Origin: CAJJBL01 sp964519035
GTDB lineage: Bacteria > Pseudomonadota > Alphaproteobacteria > Puniceispirillales > Marisalimonadaceae
Assembly: GCA_964519035.1 (NCBI GenBank)
Contig: CAZFKZ010000052.1
Location: 1-10,251, forward strand
Length of the DNA stretch: 10,251 nucleotides
Direction: 5' to 3'
Numbering within the stretch: position 1 is the first letter of the stretch; every line of letters begins with the position of its first letter. The translations under genes and the position numbers were made by a program. Below are positions 1 through 6,908 of the stretch, piece after piece. Below the pieces are notes generated by a model, which saw only the letters and a list, made by a program, of their open reading frames with translations, did not search any database and had not been told where the DNA came from.

Positions 1-1637
1 ATTGTTGTAGTGCTAGTGTTTAACTCTAAACTCATCTTAAACTCAATTAAAGACGGGCCGTCCACTTGCATAGCTTTTTTTATGGTTGGAAGTATTTCTT
101 CGATTTTTTCAATAGTAAAACACTCTAAACCAAAGCTTTCTCCATATTTAGCAAAATTAGGATTTACAAGATTAGTTGCATAATGATCTCTTGTTGGAAA
201 GTGCAGTTCTTGGTGATAACGGATAGTGCCATAATGTTGATTATTAGCAACTATTACTCTAATCTTAGCTTTTTGTGCTACTGCTGTTGCAAGTTCAGAT
301 CCTGTCATTAACGCTCCACCGTCACCAACAAGAGAGAAGACTTGTCTGTCAGGATACCTAATTGCAGCAGCAATTGCTGCTGGTATTCCCATTCCCATAG
401 CACCAATCTCAGATCCAATTAATTTCATTGAAGATCTAAAAGGAAATCTATGGTGCATCCAGCTAGTAAAGTTACCTGCATCATTAGTAATAATACAATT
501 ATCAGGAGCTAATTTACCTAATCCATCAATTAAATGTGCAAAATCAAGTCCATCATTGGCATTTCTTGGAGATAATGTTGCTTCATTATTTAGATACCGC
601 TCATGGCACAAATTAACCCATTCATTTCTTTTATTAATAGTTTTTTTATCTCCAATTAAGGATAATTGTTTTAAGAAGTCTTCACAATCAGCAACGATTG
701 CATGATCAGTTCGAAAAATCTTTCCAACTGAGTTAGGGTCTGGGATAACATGAATAAAAGTTTGGTTAGTTGACGGGAACTTGTATGCCATGTTTGGAAC
801 ACCATTAAATCTATGTCCTACAACTAAAACAACATCAGCCTCCAATGCATTTTTTCTGACGGGTTCTGGGGGTCTTAAGCCCAATTCACCAGCATAATGA
901 ATACTATCATGACTAACAATATCTTGGTGTTCGTAGGTACATAAAACAGGTAGATTATGCTTCTCTGCAACTAATTTTACCAAATCTCGTGCACTATTTG
1001 ATGAGTGAATTTGACCACCCACAACTAACACAGGTTTTTGCGCTTTAGATAATATTTCAGATATTTCTTCAACTTTATCTGGGAAGGCGAGAGGCGGGTT
1101 TATTTTAATTTGTTTTACGTCTTGAATATCTATTTTAGTTTCTAAAACATCTGTAGGAATAGCTATAACAACTGGCCCTGGTATTCCACTCTGAGCAATA
1201 TGGAAAGCTCTTGCTGTGACATTAGCAATTTCGGATGGAGTGTTAATTTGCTCTACATGTTTTGCCATGTCAGAAAATGTTTTAATAAAATCCATTTCTT
1301 GTAAATGCATTTTTCCGGTACTAATCCTATTTACCTGTCCTATAAAAAGAACCATGGGTATTCCACCTTGATGAGCAGAATGAACGGAAATTGATGCGTT
1401 TGTTGCGCCTGGCCCTCTGCTCACAAATGCAACACCTGCTTTTCCAGTACATTTCGCATCAGCTACAGCCATAAAACCTGCTCCTCCCTCATGTCTACAT
1501 GTGACAACATCTATGCCAGGAGAATATAAAAGTTCATCCATAACTGATAGATAGGATTCGCCAGGAACACAAAAAAACCTATCAACACCGTGATTTTTTA
1601 AAGTTTGAACAAATATAGAAGCAGCTTTTTTTTGCAT
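1..1637 (-). CDS. Acetolactate synthase-like ThDP-dependent enzyme, C-terminal end outside window
   Basis: This gene reads leftward from an ATG at 1637 and stays open to the window edge, giving 545 codons. Family members are usually about 550 residues, so only a few C-terminal residues should be missing. The layout is that of the ThDP decarboxylase/acetolactate synthase superfamily. An N-terminal pyrimidine-binding domain holds the activating glutamate in RHEGG (Glu50) and the SRGPGATN stretch near residues 73-80. A central domain follows. The C-terminal diphosphate-binding domain carries GDG (438-440) and the metal-ligand pair NN (465-466) followed by QHYGTIR. Such enzymes decarboxylate 2-oxo acids or join acyl units in the cytoplasm. 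The central domain and the GTIRYHQE stretch recall a broad group annotated only as 'thiamine pyrophosphate-binding protein', so I do not call it ilvB. No small regulatory subunit is seen beside it. It lies 19 bp behind an SDR gene on the same strand and is probably cotranscribed. The leader has only a weak AAGAAAGA ribosome site, and codons 2-4 form an A8 run. The superfamily is certain; the substrate is not. Confidence 0.88.
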   Translation of the reverse strand, partial: MQKKAASIFVQTLKNHGVDRFFCVPGESYLSVMDELLYSPGIDVVTCRHEGGAGFMAVADAKCTGKAGVAFVSRGPGATNASISVHSAHQGGIPMVLFIGQVNRISTGKMHLQEMDFIKTFSDMAKHVEQINTPSEIANVTARAFHIAQSGIPGPVVIAIPTDVLETKIDIQDVKQIKINPPLAFPDKVEEISEILSKAQKPVLVVGGQIHSSNSARDLVKLVAEKHNLPVLCTYEHQDIVSHDSIHYAGELGLRPPEPVRKNALEADVVLVVGHRFNGVPNMAYKFPSTNQTFIHVIPDPNSVGKIFRTDHAIVADCEDFLKQLSLIGDKKTINKRNEWVNLCHERYLNNEATLSPRNANDGLDFAHLIDGLGKLAPDNCIITNDAGNFTSWMHHRFPFRSSMKLIGSEIGAMGMGIPAAIAAAIRYPDRQVFSLVGDGGALMTGSELATAVAQKAKIRVIVANNQHYGTIRYHQELHFPTRDHYATNLVNPNFAKYGESFGLECFTIEKIEEILPTIKKAMQVDGPSLIEFKMSLELNTSTTT

Positions 1638-1656
1638 AATTAAGTCTTTCTTATCT

Positions 1657-2436
1657 TTAAACAGTTGTTTTCTTACCACCATCTAAGTTAATTTCAGTTC
1701 CTGTAAGATGACGCATTTTGGGGTTACATAGAAAATAGGTTAGCTCTGCTACTTCTTCAGGAGAGCCAAAACGGTCTAGCCCAATATTTTTTAACGCTTT
1801 TTCTTCTGCTTCAGCAAATGTTATACCTTCCCTATCCGCATTACTTTGAATAATTGTTAACAAACGGTCCGTTGAGGTCATGCCTGGGTTAATTGAATTA
1901 ACATTAACCCCATCAACTAAACCTCTTTTAGATAAAGCTTTTGTGAAATTTAAGAAAGCAGCATTTACTGCACCACCAACCATAAAAAAAGGATCTGGTG
2001 AATGACTCATTGCACCGTTAATTGACACTACCCATCCTTTGTTTTTGGAAATAACTGGCCAAAATGCTTTTGATAATCTTACTGCACTATAAAATTTTAA
2101 AGCAAAACCATCTTCAAAATCTTCAATAGGCTGATCTAGAAAATCACCACTTTTGGTTGCGCCTGCACTAAAAATCAAGGTATCGAAATCATTGAATTCA
2201 TTTTGAATACTTTTGATGGCACTATTGCAACCTATTGCAGTTTTTAGGTCACAAGCATGATAGAAAACATTTGTACTATATTTTTGTTTTAACTCTGCAG
2301 CTGTATTTTTTAAATTATCTTTATTAGATGAAAGTAAATAAACATCTATTTTTTCTTGAGCAAAACGTTCAGCTATAGCTTTGCCTATACCTTTGCTACC
2401 TCCAGTTATTACTGCTCTACGTCTTTCATTAGACAT
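1657..2436 (-). CDS. Atypical short-chain dehydrogenase/reductase-like protein without the usual catalytic tetrad
   Basis: The 259-residue product has the length and Rossmann fold pattern of a classical SDR. The nucleotide-binding glycine motif TGGSKGIG is at 11-18, an Asp-Leu after strand 3 is at 63-64, and the C-terminal LDGG is at 251-254. The NAG motif reads SAG (90-92). By alignment to classical members, the catalytic Asn, Ser, Tyr and Lys are replaced by Lys114, Gly141, Gly154 and Asn158; the last two take the place of YxxxK. The fold is otherwise intact, including the segment SINPGMTSTDR after strand 6, so this looks like a divergent subfamily rather than decay. I recall SDRs with the same GxxxN pattern in other proteobacteria, but cannot check this here. 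It may bind NAD(P)(H), but standard SDR chemistry is doubtful. The start is well supported: GGAG at 2443-2446 lies 6 nt before the ATG. It leads a probable operon with the ThDP enzyme downstream. The fold is certain; the reaction is unknown. Confidence 0.85.
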   Translation of the reverse strand: MSNERRRAVITGGSKGIGKAIAERFAQEKIDVYLLSSNKDNLKNTAAELKQKYSTNVFYHACDLKTAIGCNSAIKSIQNEFNDFDTLIFSAGATKSGDFLDQPIEDFEDGFALKFYSAVRLSKAFWPVISKNKGWVVSINGAMSHSPDPFFMVGGAVNAAFLNFTKALSKRGLVDGVNVNSINPGMTSTDRLLTIIQSNADREGITFAEAEEKALKNIGLDRFGSPEEVAELTYFLCNPKMRHLTGTEINLDGGKKTTV

Positions 2437-2600
2437 TAAAATCTCCAGCTCAGCATATTGTTAAACCATTACTTTATTCAAATATTTTTAAAGTGTATAT
2501 TGATTTTTTTAATATTACTTTAGTTAAATGATGTTAATTTGATTAAGTGTTAATTTAATTTTATGCAAGATTGTAAATAAATCTCGAAAGAATAAATCTT
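2437..2600. promoter_or_regulatory. Divergent intergenic region between SDR and helicase genes
   Basis: These 164 very AT-rich bases must hold the promoters of both the leftward SDR/ThDP operon and the rightward helicase gene. Toward the SDR, a weak pair is visible on the minus strand: TTGAAT at 2476-2481 and TATGCT at 2452-2457 with an 18 bp spacer, each matching four of six consensus bases. Toward the helicase, TTGATT at 2539-2544 with TATGCA at 2562-2567 (17 bp spacer) is weaker still. An 8 bp direct repeat, GTTAATTT, occurs at 2533-2540 and 2549-2556, one copy every 16 bp. No individual promoter can be assigned with confidence. Confidence 0.4.
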
Positions 2601-5342
2601 ATGGCTTTAAATAAAAATATTTATTCTGGGTATGTGAATAGTTCATATCAAAAAAAATCTGAAGTCAAAGCTCTTTTAGGTCCAACAAATACAGGTAAAA
2701 CTTTTTATGCTATGGAAAGAATGCTTGCCCATAAGTCAGGAATAATAGGTTTTCCATTAAGGTTGCTAGCAAGAGAAAATTATGAAAAAGCGGTTCTTAA
2801 AGTTGGTAAACCCTATGTTGCTTTGGTTACAGGGGAAGAGAAAATTATTCCTCCAAACGCTAAGTACTTTTGTTGTACTGTTGAATCTATGCCACTAGGT
2901 AAATCTTTTGCATTTTTGTCAGTTGATGAAATACAATTGGCTGCAGATCCTGAAAGAGGTCATGTTTTTACAGATCGAATTCTCAACGCAAGAGGAACTG
3001 ACGAAACAGTTTTTCTTGGTGCTGAAACTATAAGGCCATTATTACAAAAAATATTACCTAATTGTATTATTGAAATAAGACCTAGATTATCAACCTTAAG
3101 TTACATAGGCGTTAAAAAAATTACTAGGCTTAAACCTAGATCGGCAGTTGTGGCATTTTCAATCCCAGAAGTTTATAAAATTGCAGAGTTAGTAAGAACT
3201 CAAAAAGGAGGTGCTGCTATTGTAATGGGTGCCTTGTCTCCAAGAACAAGAAATGCTCAAGTGGAACTTTATCAAAATGGTCAAGTCGATTACTTAATTG
3301 CAACAGATGCAATAGGCATGGGTTTGAATATGGATATTGATCATGTTGCTTTTGCCTCTGATACAAAATTCGATGGAAATATGCCGAGGCATCTAACGGC
3401 CTCTGAAATTGCACAAATCGCAGGTAGAGCTGGAAGACATAGTCGTAACGGAACGTTTGGAGTTGTTGAAGATAGCTTAAGGTTTGAAGAAGATACCATT
3501 GAACAAATCGAAGGTCATTTGTTTTCACCATTAAGAAGCATATGGTGGAGAAACACATCATTAAACTTTACTTCACTAAATAGTCTTACTAGATCTCTAG
3601 ATGAAATCCCTCCCTTTAAATTTATGCGCAAAAAAGTTGGAGCTTTAGATTCTATTTCTTTAAGTAATTTATCAAATTTAGATTACATTAAAAAAAGTGT
3701 AAATGATATCGATGCTTTACGGTTATTATGGGATGTCTGCCAAATTCCTGATTTTAGTAATTCTCTATCAAGTATGCATTTTAACTTGCTAGAAAAAACT
3801 TTTAAATTATTATTATCTAAAGGTAAGTTAGATAATGATTGGATAAATTCTCAAATTAATAGATTGAATAGATTTGACGGGGAGATTGATACATTACTAA
3901 ATAGAATATCCAATATAAGAACTTGGACTTTTATAACAAACAGAAAAGATTGGACAGATGAACCAGAGTATTGGCAAGAGCATGCTAAAGCAATTGAAAA
4001 CAGATTGTCAGATGAACTGCATGAAAGACTTACTCAGAGATTTGTAGATAAACGTATTGTAATATTAAATAAAACACTGAAAGAGCAAAATAATTTGGAA
4101 GCTGTAGTAAAATTAGATGGTACTGTTCTCGTAGAAGGAGAACAAGTTGGAACACTTAATGGTTTTGATTTTGTTCCTACTCTTTCTGCAGGTGAAAATG
4201 CTGCTCCTATTTTAACCGCAGCAAGGAAAACATTACCTAAAGAAATTGAAAGAAGAGTTAGAGAACTTTTAATGTCAGATAATGCAGCCTTTAAATTCAA
4301 TGGGGATGGCTCAATTTTATGGCAGAATAATAAAGTAGCAATATTAGTTGCTGGAGAAAATTTATACTCGCCTAAAATTATTGTTAAAAACTCAGAGCTA
4401 TTGTCAGTTGACCATATTAATCAAATTGAATTAAGAGTTAATGAAGCTGTTGAAAAAAATATTGCTACAATTTTGTCAGAAGCTATTAATTTAGAAAACC
4501 CATCTAAATATACTGATCTCAAAAACGATTTAAAAAAAGAAAATATTTTAATTAGTCAGATTGACAATCTAATTAAAATTGACGATCAAAACGTAATAAC
4601 TGAAAAATCAGAAATAAATCAAGAAATAGGATATTCGGGTAAAGCTCTAGGTATTGCATATCAAGTATATGAAGGCATGGGATCGACTATGACAAAAGGA
4701 TTGTCTATGTCTGTTCATAATTTGAATGAAAATGAAAAACGAAGTTTAGCAAAACTTGGTCTTAGGCTTGGGGTTGTAACTATATATTTACCTAATCTTT
4801 TAAAACCATCTGCCATAAACCTAAGAGCCTTATTATGGTCAGTATCCAATCAAATATTTCCTGAAACAGGGCCGCCGGGCGCTGGCCGTGTTGGTGTGTT
4901 AATGGATTTAAAAGTAACACAAAGTTATTATAGGGCCATCGGCTTTGTTCCATTAGGAAAGTTAGCTTTAAGAGCTGATATTGCTGAGAGACTTTCTGCT
5001 CTTATTAGAGCAGAAGCAAGAGGTGGCAAGTTTAAAATAAATGAAGCTATGTTATCGATTGCAGGTTCTACCAAAATACAAATGGAAGAAATTTTGTATG
5101 ATCTAGACTATATTAAAGTCGGAGAAGAGCCGTCTACATTAGTTGATCAAATTCCTATTATAATTTTTGAACGCAAAAAAAAGATAATCAAAACAAAACC
5201 TCAATATCAAAAGCCAAAACAAACTGAAAAATTTAAAAATAGTAATAAGGCATTGAAGAATAATTTAAATAAGAAAAAAAATGAAACTCAAGCTGATCCT
5301 TTGTCACCATTTGCCATTTTAAAATCTTTGAAAGTCAAATAA
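2601..5342 (+). CDS. SUV3/MgpS-like superfamily 2 DExH helicase
   Basis: This 913-residue protein is probably an ATP-dependent RNA helicase related to mitochondrial SUV3. Its motifs run in the expected order: Walker A GPTNTGKT (27-34), motif Ia FPLRLLARE (51-59), the DEIQ box (109-112), a motif III-like LGAET (139-143), the motif V stretch ATDAIGMGLNM (234-244) and motif VI QIAGRAGR (272-279). SUV3 shares both DEIQ and QxAGRAGR. Beyond the core lies a long accessory region. A conserved-looking C-terminal segment at about 675-845 includes GPPGAGRVGVL and a stretch rich in LALRADIAERL. The protein ends in a Lys/Asn/Gln-rich basic tail (about 855-900) that could bind RNA. It is cytoplasmic, with no signal peptide. 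The ATG at 2601 is the only sensible start, although its ribosome site (GAAAGA) is weak. The S4-domain gene begins 5 bp after the stop, which suggests cotranscription and shared work on structured RNA. Family assignment is firm; substrate and partners are inferred. Confidence 0.9.
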   Translation: MALNKNIYSGYVNSSYQKKSEVKALLGPTNTGKTFYAMERMLAHKSGIIGFPLRLLARENYEKAVLKVGKPYVALVTGEEKIIPPNAKYFCCTVESMPLGKSFAFLSVDEIQLAADPERGHVFTDRILNARGTDETVFLGAETIRPLLQKILPNCIIEIRPRLSTLSYIGVKKITRLKPRSAVVAFSIPEVYKIAELVRTQKGGAAIVMGALSPRTRNAQVELYQNGQVDYLIATDAIGMGLNMDIDHVAFASDTKFDGNMPRHLTASEIAQIAGRAGRHSRNGTFGVVEDSLRFEEDTIEQIEGHLFSPLRSIWWRNTSLNFTSLNSLTRSLDEIPPFKFMRKKVGALDSISLSNLSNLDYIKKSVNDIDALRLLWDVCQIPDFSNSLSSMHFNLLEKTFKLLLSKGKLDNDWINSQINRLNRFDGEIDTLLNRISNIRTWTFITNRKDWTDEPEYWQEHAKAIENRLSDELHERLTQRFVDKRIVILNKTLKEQNNLEAVVKLDGTVLVEGEQVGTLNGFDFVPTLSAGENAAPILTAARKTLPKEIERRVRELLMSDNAAFKFNGDGSILWQNNKVAILVAGENLYSPKIIVKNSELLSVDHINQIELRVNEAVEKNIATILSEAINLENPSKYTDLKNDLKKENILISQIDNLIKIDDQNVITEKSEINQEIGYSGKALGIAYQVYEGMGSTMTKGLSMSVHNLNENEKRSLAKLGLRLGVVTIYLPNLLKPSAINLRALLWSVSNQIFPETGPPGAGRVGVLMDLKVTQSYYRAIGFVPLGKLALRADIAERLSALIRAEARGGKFKINEAMLSIAGSTKIQMEEILYDLDYIKVGEEPSTLVDQIPIIIFERKKKIIKTKPQYQKPKQTEKFKNSNKALKNNLNKKKNETQADPLSPFAILKSLKVK

Positions 5343-5347
5343 ATACT

Positions 5348-5743
5348 ATGGTAGCAGATGCTTTTGATAAGCAATATATAAGATTAGATTTATTTTTATT
5401 TTATATAAGGCTTTTTAAAAGTAGAAGCTTATCAACAAAGTATATTATCTCCAGTAGACTACGAATATCTGGTCAGGTAACTCAAAAACCACATAAACTC
5501 ATTTCTAATGGAGATACTTTAACTATACCTATTAATGATGAGGTAAAGATTTTCGAGGTAATTGATATACCAAAGCGAAGAGGCCCTTATTCTGAAGCTA
5601 TTTTATATTACAGAGATTTAACTCCACAAAAGAAAATAGATGACACAAACCAAAAGAACAAAAAAATTAAGTTTGTAGATAGAGTAGGAAGGCCAACAAA
5701 ATTAGAAAGACGTCAAACTGATAAGTTAATGGGTAGAATATGA
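5348..5743 (+). CDS. Hsp15/HslR-like S4-domain RNA-binding protein
   Basis: The 131-residue basic protein has one S4 RNA-binding domain at about 12-60: RLDLFLFYIRLFKSRSLSTK, then an arginine-rich helix and a strand ending GDTLTIP. This is the arrangement of heat-shock protein 15 (HslR), which in E. coli binds free 50S subunits that still carry a nascent peptidyl-tRNA and helps rescue them. The basic C-terminal tail with GRPTKLERRQTDKL (114-127) is typical of alphaproteobacterial members. The gene begins 5 bp after the helicase stop, and I see no good Shine-Dalgarno sequence, so translation may depend on ribosomes finishing the helicase gene. No other in-frame ATG could give a plausible protein. 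The role is inferred from the family; I give no gene symbol because family members differ in function. Confidence 0.85.
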   Translation: MVADAFDKQYIRLDLFLFYIRLFKSRSLSTKYIISSRLRISGQVTQKPHKLISNGDTLTIPINDEVKIFEVIDIPKRRGPYSEAILYYRDLTPQKKIDDTNQKNKKIKFVDRVGRPTKLERRQTDKLMGRI

Positions 5744-5834
5744 ATTTATAAATTAAATGCAATTTGCACCTTGTATTAACTTCTTTTGTGCTCTAAGTAC
5801 GAGATTATTAACTATAGATATTACGGAAATAATA

Positions 5835-6173
5835 ATGACATATATAGTCAATGATAATTGCATAAACTGTAGATTTACCGACTGTGTAGAAGTTTGTCCT
5901 GTAGACTGTTTTTATATTGGTGAAAATACAATAGTTATTCATCCTGATGAATGTATTGATTGTGGTGTTTGTGAACCTGAATGTCCTGTAGATGCTATAC
6001 AAGCAGATTCAGACCCTGGAGCAGATAAATGGTTAGAGTATAATAAGGAAATGTCTGAAATTTGGCCAAATATTACTATGAAAAGAGATCCTTTACCAGA
6101 AGCTGAGAAACACAGAGAAGAAGAAGGTAAGTTTGAGAAATATGGATCTAAAAACCCAGGTGAAGAAGACTAA
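5835..6173 (+). CDS. fdxA: Seven-iron ferredoxin FdxA ([3Fe-4S][4Fe-4S])
   Basis: The product is 112 residues, the usual FdxA length, and closely resembles Azotobacter ferredoxin I. Cysteines 9, 12, 17, 21, 25, 40, 43, 46 and 50 match that protein after a one-residue offset. By that alignment Cys9, Cys17 and Cys50 bind the [3Fe-4S] cluster, and Cys21, Cys40, Cys43 and Cys46 the [4Fe-4S] cluster. It is a small, acidic, cytoplasmic electron carrier; its partners cannot be told from the sequence. I chose the ATG at 5835 although the frame stays open to an ATG at 5757. The extra 26 residues have no place in the family, whose N-terminus starts just before the first cysteine, and GGA at 5825-5827 lies 7 nt before the chosen ATG. 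The gene follows the S4 gene after 91 bp and precedes carD, a neighbourhood I recall from alphaproteobacteria. Confidence 0.94.
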   Translation: MTYIVNDNCINCRFTDCVEVCPVDCFYIGENTIVIHPDECIDCGVCEPECPVDAIQADSDPGADKWLEYNKEMSEIWPNITMKRDPLPEAEKHREEEGKFEKYGSKNPGEED

Positions 6174-6355
6174 CAAAATTATTGGATGTCTCTAGTTATT
6201 TGTAACTAAATGTGGTATGATTCATTTTTTATATAAACAATATGGAATATGTCTAATAATATTATTATTATTTTAGAGCCTTCCATCAATATATTTTAAT
6301 GGTAATACTATTATTACCTTAAAATTAAAATAATTTTTTAGGTAAAGGTAATATT
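6174..6355 (+). promoter_or_regulatory. fdxA-carD intergenic region with candidate carD promoter and inverted repeats
   Basis: This is the longest gap in the window. An extended -10 candidate, TGGTATGAT (6213-6221), has no good -35 at standard spacing, as is common for extended -10 promoters. Transcription from it would give a carD leader of roughly 125 nt. That leader contains a perfect 14 bp AT palindrome (6254-6267), a 7 bp-arm hairpin GGTAATA/TATTACC with a 4 nt loop (6301-6318), and a second 7 bp-arm hairpin AAAATTA/TAATTTT (6321-6337). Upstream, TAGTTA/TAACTA (6193-6208) is a weak inverted repeat after fdxA with no T-run, so I do not call it a terminator. Confidence 0.4.
6344..6348 (+). 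promoter_or_regulatory. Ribosome binding site supporting the TTG start of carD
   Basis: AAAGG lies 7 nt before the TTG at 6356. No in-frame ATG occurs until Met52, inside the folded N-terminal domain, so this site decides the start. Confidence 0.65.
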
Positions 6356-6880
6356 TTGACAAAAGAACAAAATTTAGAAAAAACATTTATACCTGGTGAT
6401 TTTGTAGTTTATCCTAGTCATGGAGTTGGTAAAATTATAGGTACTGAAACAAGGAAAGTTGATGACACGGATTTGGACTTATTAGTTGTTCGTTTTGAGC
6501 ATGAAAGAATGACATTACGAGTACCTCTGTTAAAGGCAGAAGCTTCAGGTTTAAGAACTTTGTCAAGTAAAGTCCAAATGGATGAAGCTGTTATCACGCT
6601 TAAAGGTAAAGCAAAGGTTAGAAAGACGATGTGGTCAAGAAGAGCTCAAGAATATGAGACTAAAATCAATTCTGGCAGTCTTGTTTCTATTGCTGAGGTT
6701 GTAAGAGATCTATATCGTAAAGATGATCAAGGGGAGCAATCCTACTCAGAAAGACAGATGTATCAGTCTGCCTTAGAGCGTTTAGCAAGTGAATTTGCTG
6801 CTGTTGACGAGACAGATAAAGGTACTGCAGTTACTAAGTTAGAAAAAATTATTGATGATAGTACTGAAGAAGCGGCTTAA
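6356..6880 (+). CDS. carD: CarD/CdnL-family RNA polymerase-binding regulator
   Basis: The 174-residue protein has the two-part CarD/CdnL layout. The N-terminal RNA polymerase-interacting domain (about 12-66) contains GDFVVYPSHGVGKI and RMTLRVPLLKA. The C-terminal helical domain (about 75-168) contains a tryptophan at 93 within KTMWSRRAQEYE. In characterised members the first domain binds the RNA polymerase beta subunit, and the second contacts the upstream edge of the bubble, where a conserved Trp wedges into the minor groove. This stabilises open complexes, notably at rRNA and housekeeping promoters. Translation starts at TTG with a good AAAGG site. The gene stands behind a 182 bp region with its own candidate promoter and hairpins, so separate control from fdxA is likely. 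The C-terminus is acidic. The name carD follows common alphaproteobacterial annotation; CdnL would describe the function equally well. Confidence 0.93.
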   Translation: MTKEQNLEKTFIPGDFVVYPSHGVGKIIGTETRKVDDTDLDLLVVRFEHERMTLRVPLLKAEASGLRTLSSKVQMDEAVITLKGKAKVRKTMWSRRAQEYETKINSGSLVSIAEVVRDLYRKDDQGEQSYSERQMYQSALERLASEFAAVDETDKGTAVTKLEKIIDDSTEEAA

Positions 6881-6908
6881 AAATAGTTTTATAAGTATTG
6901 ATTAAATA

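Noticed and set aside
2524..2537. CtrA-like site in the SDR-helicase gap
   Set aside because: The two TTAA half-sites are 6 bp apart rather than 7, and other TTAA pairs in this gap also miss the required spacing.
2539..2546. FNR-type site (TTGAT-N4-ATCAA) suggested by TTGAT
   Set aside because: The second half-site ATCAA is absent here and at the other TTGATTAA copies.
3217..3561. Open frame of 114 codons on the minus strand inside the helicase
   Set aside because: Composition is that of an antisense shadow (Leu/Phe/Gln-rich, no motif), it lies wholly inside the helicase ATPase core, and it has no ribosome site or family resemblance.
4034..4300. Open frame of 88 codons on the minus strand inside the helicase
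   Set aside because: No recognisable motif, antisense to a gene that continues normally on the plus strand.
5757..5834. Upstream in-frame extension of FdxA from an ATG at 5757
   Set aside because: The added 26 residues do not belong to the ferredoxin family, and the ATG at 5835 has a better ribosome site and gives the standard length.
5808..6002. Minus-strand frame of 64 codons over fdxA
   Set aside because: Tyr/Ile/Thr-rich antisense of the ferredoxin with no independent support.
6356..6361. Perfect -35 sequence TTGACA
   Set aside because: It is the TTG start and second codon of carD; no -10 box follows at 16-18 bp and no gene starts at a suitable distance.
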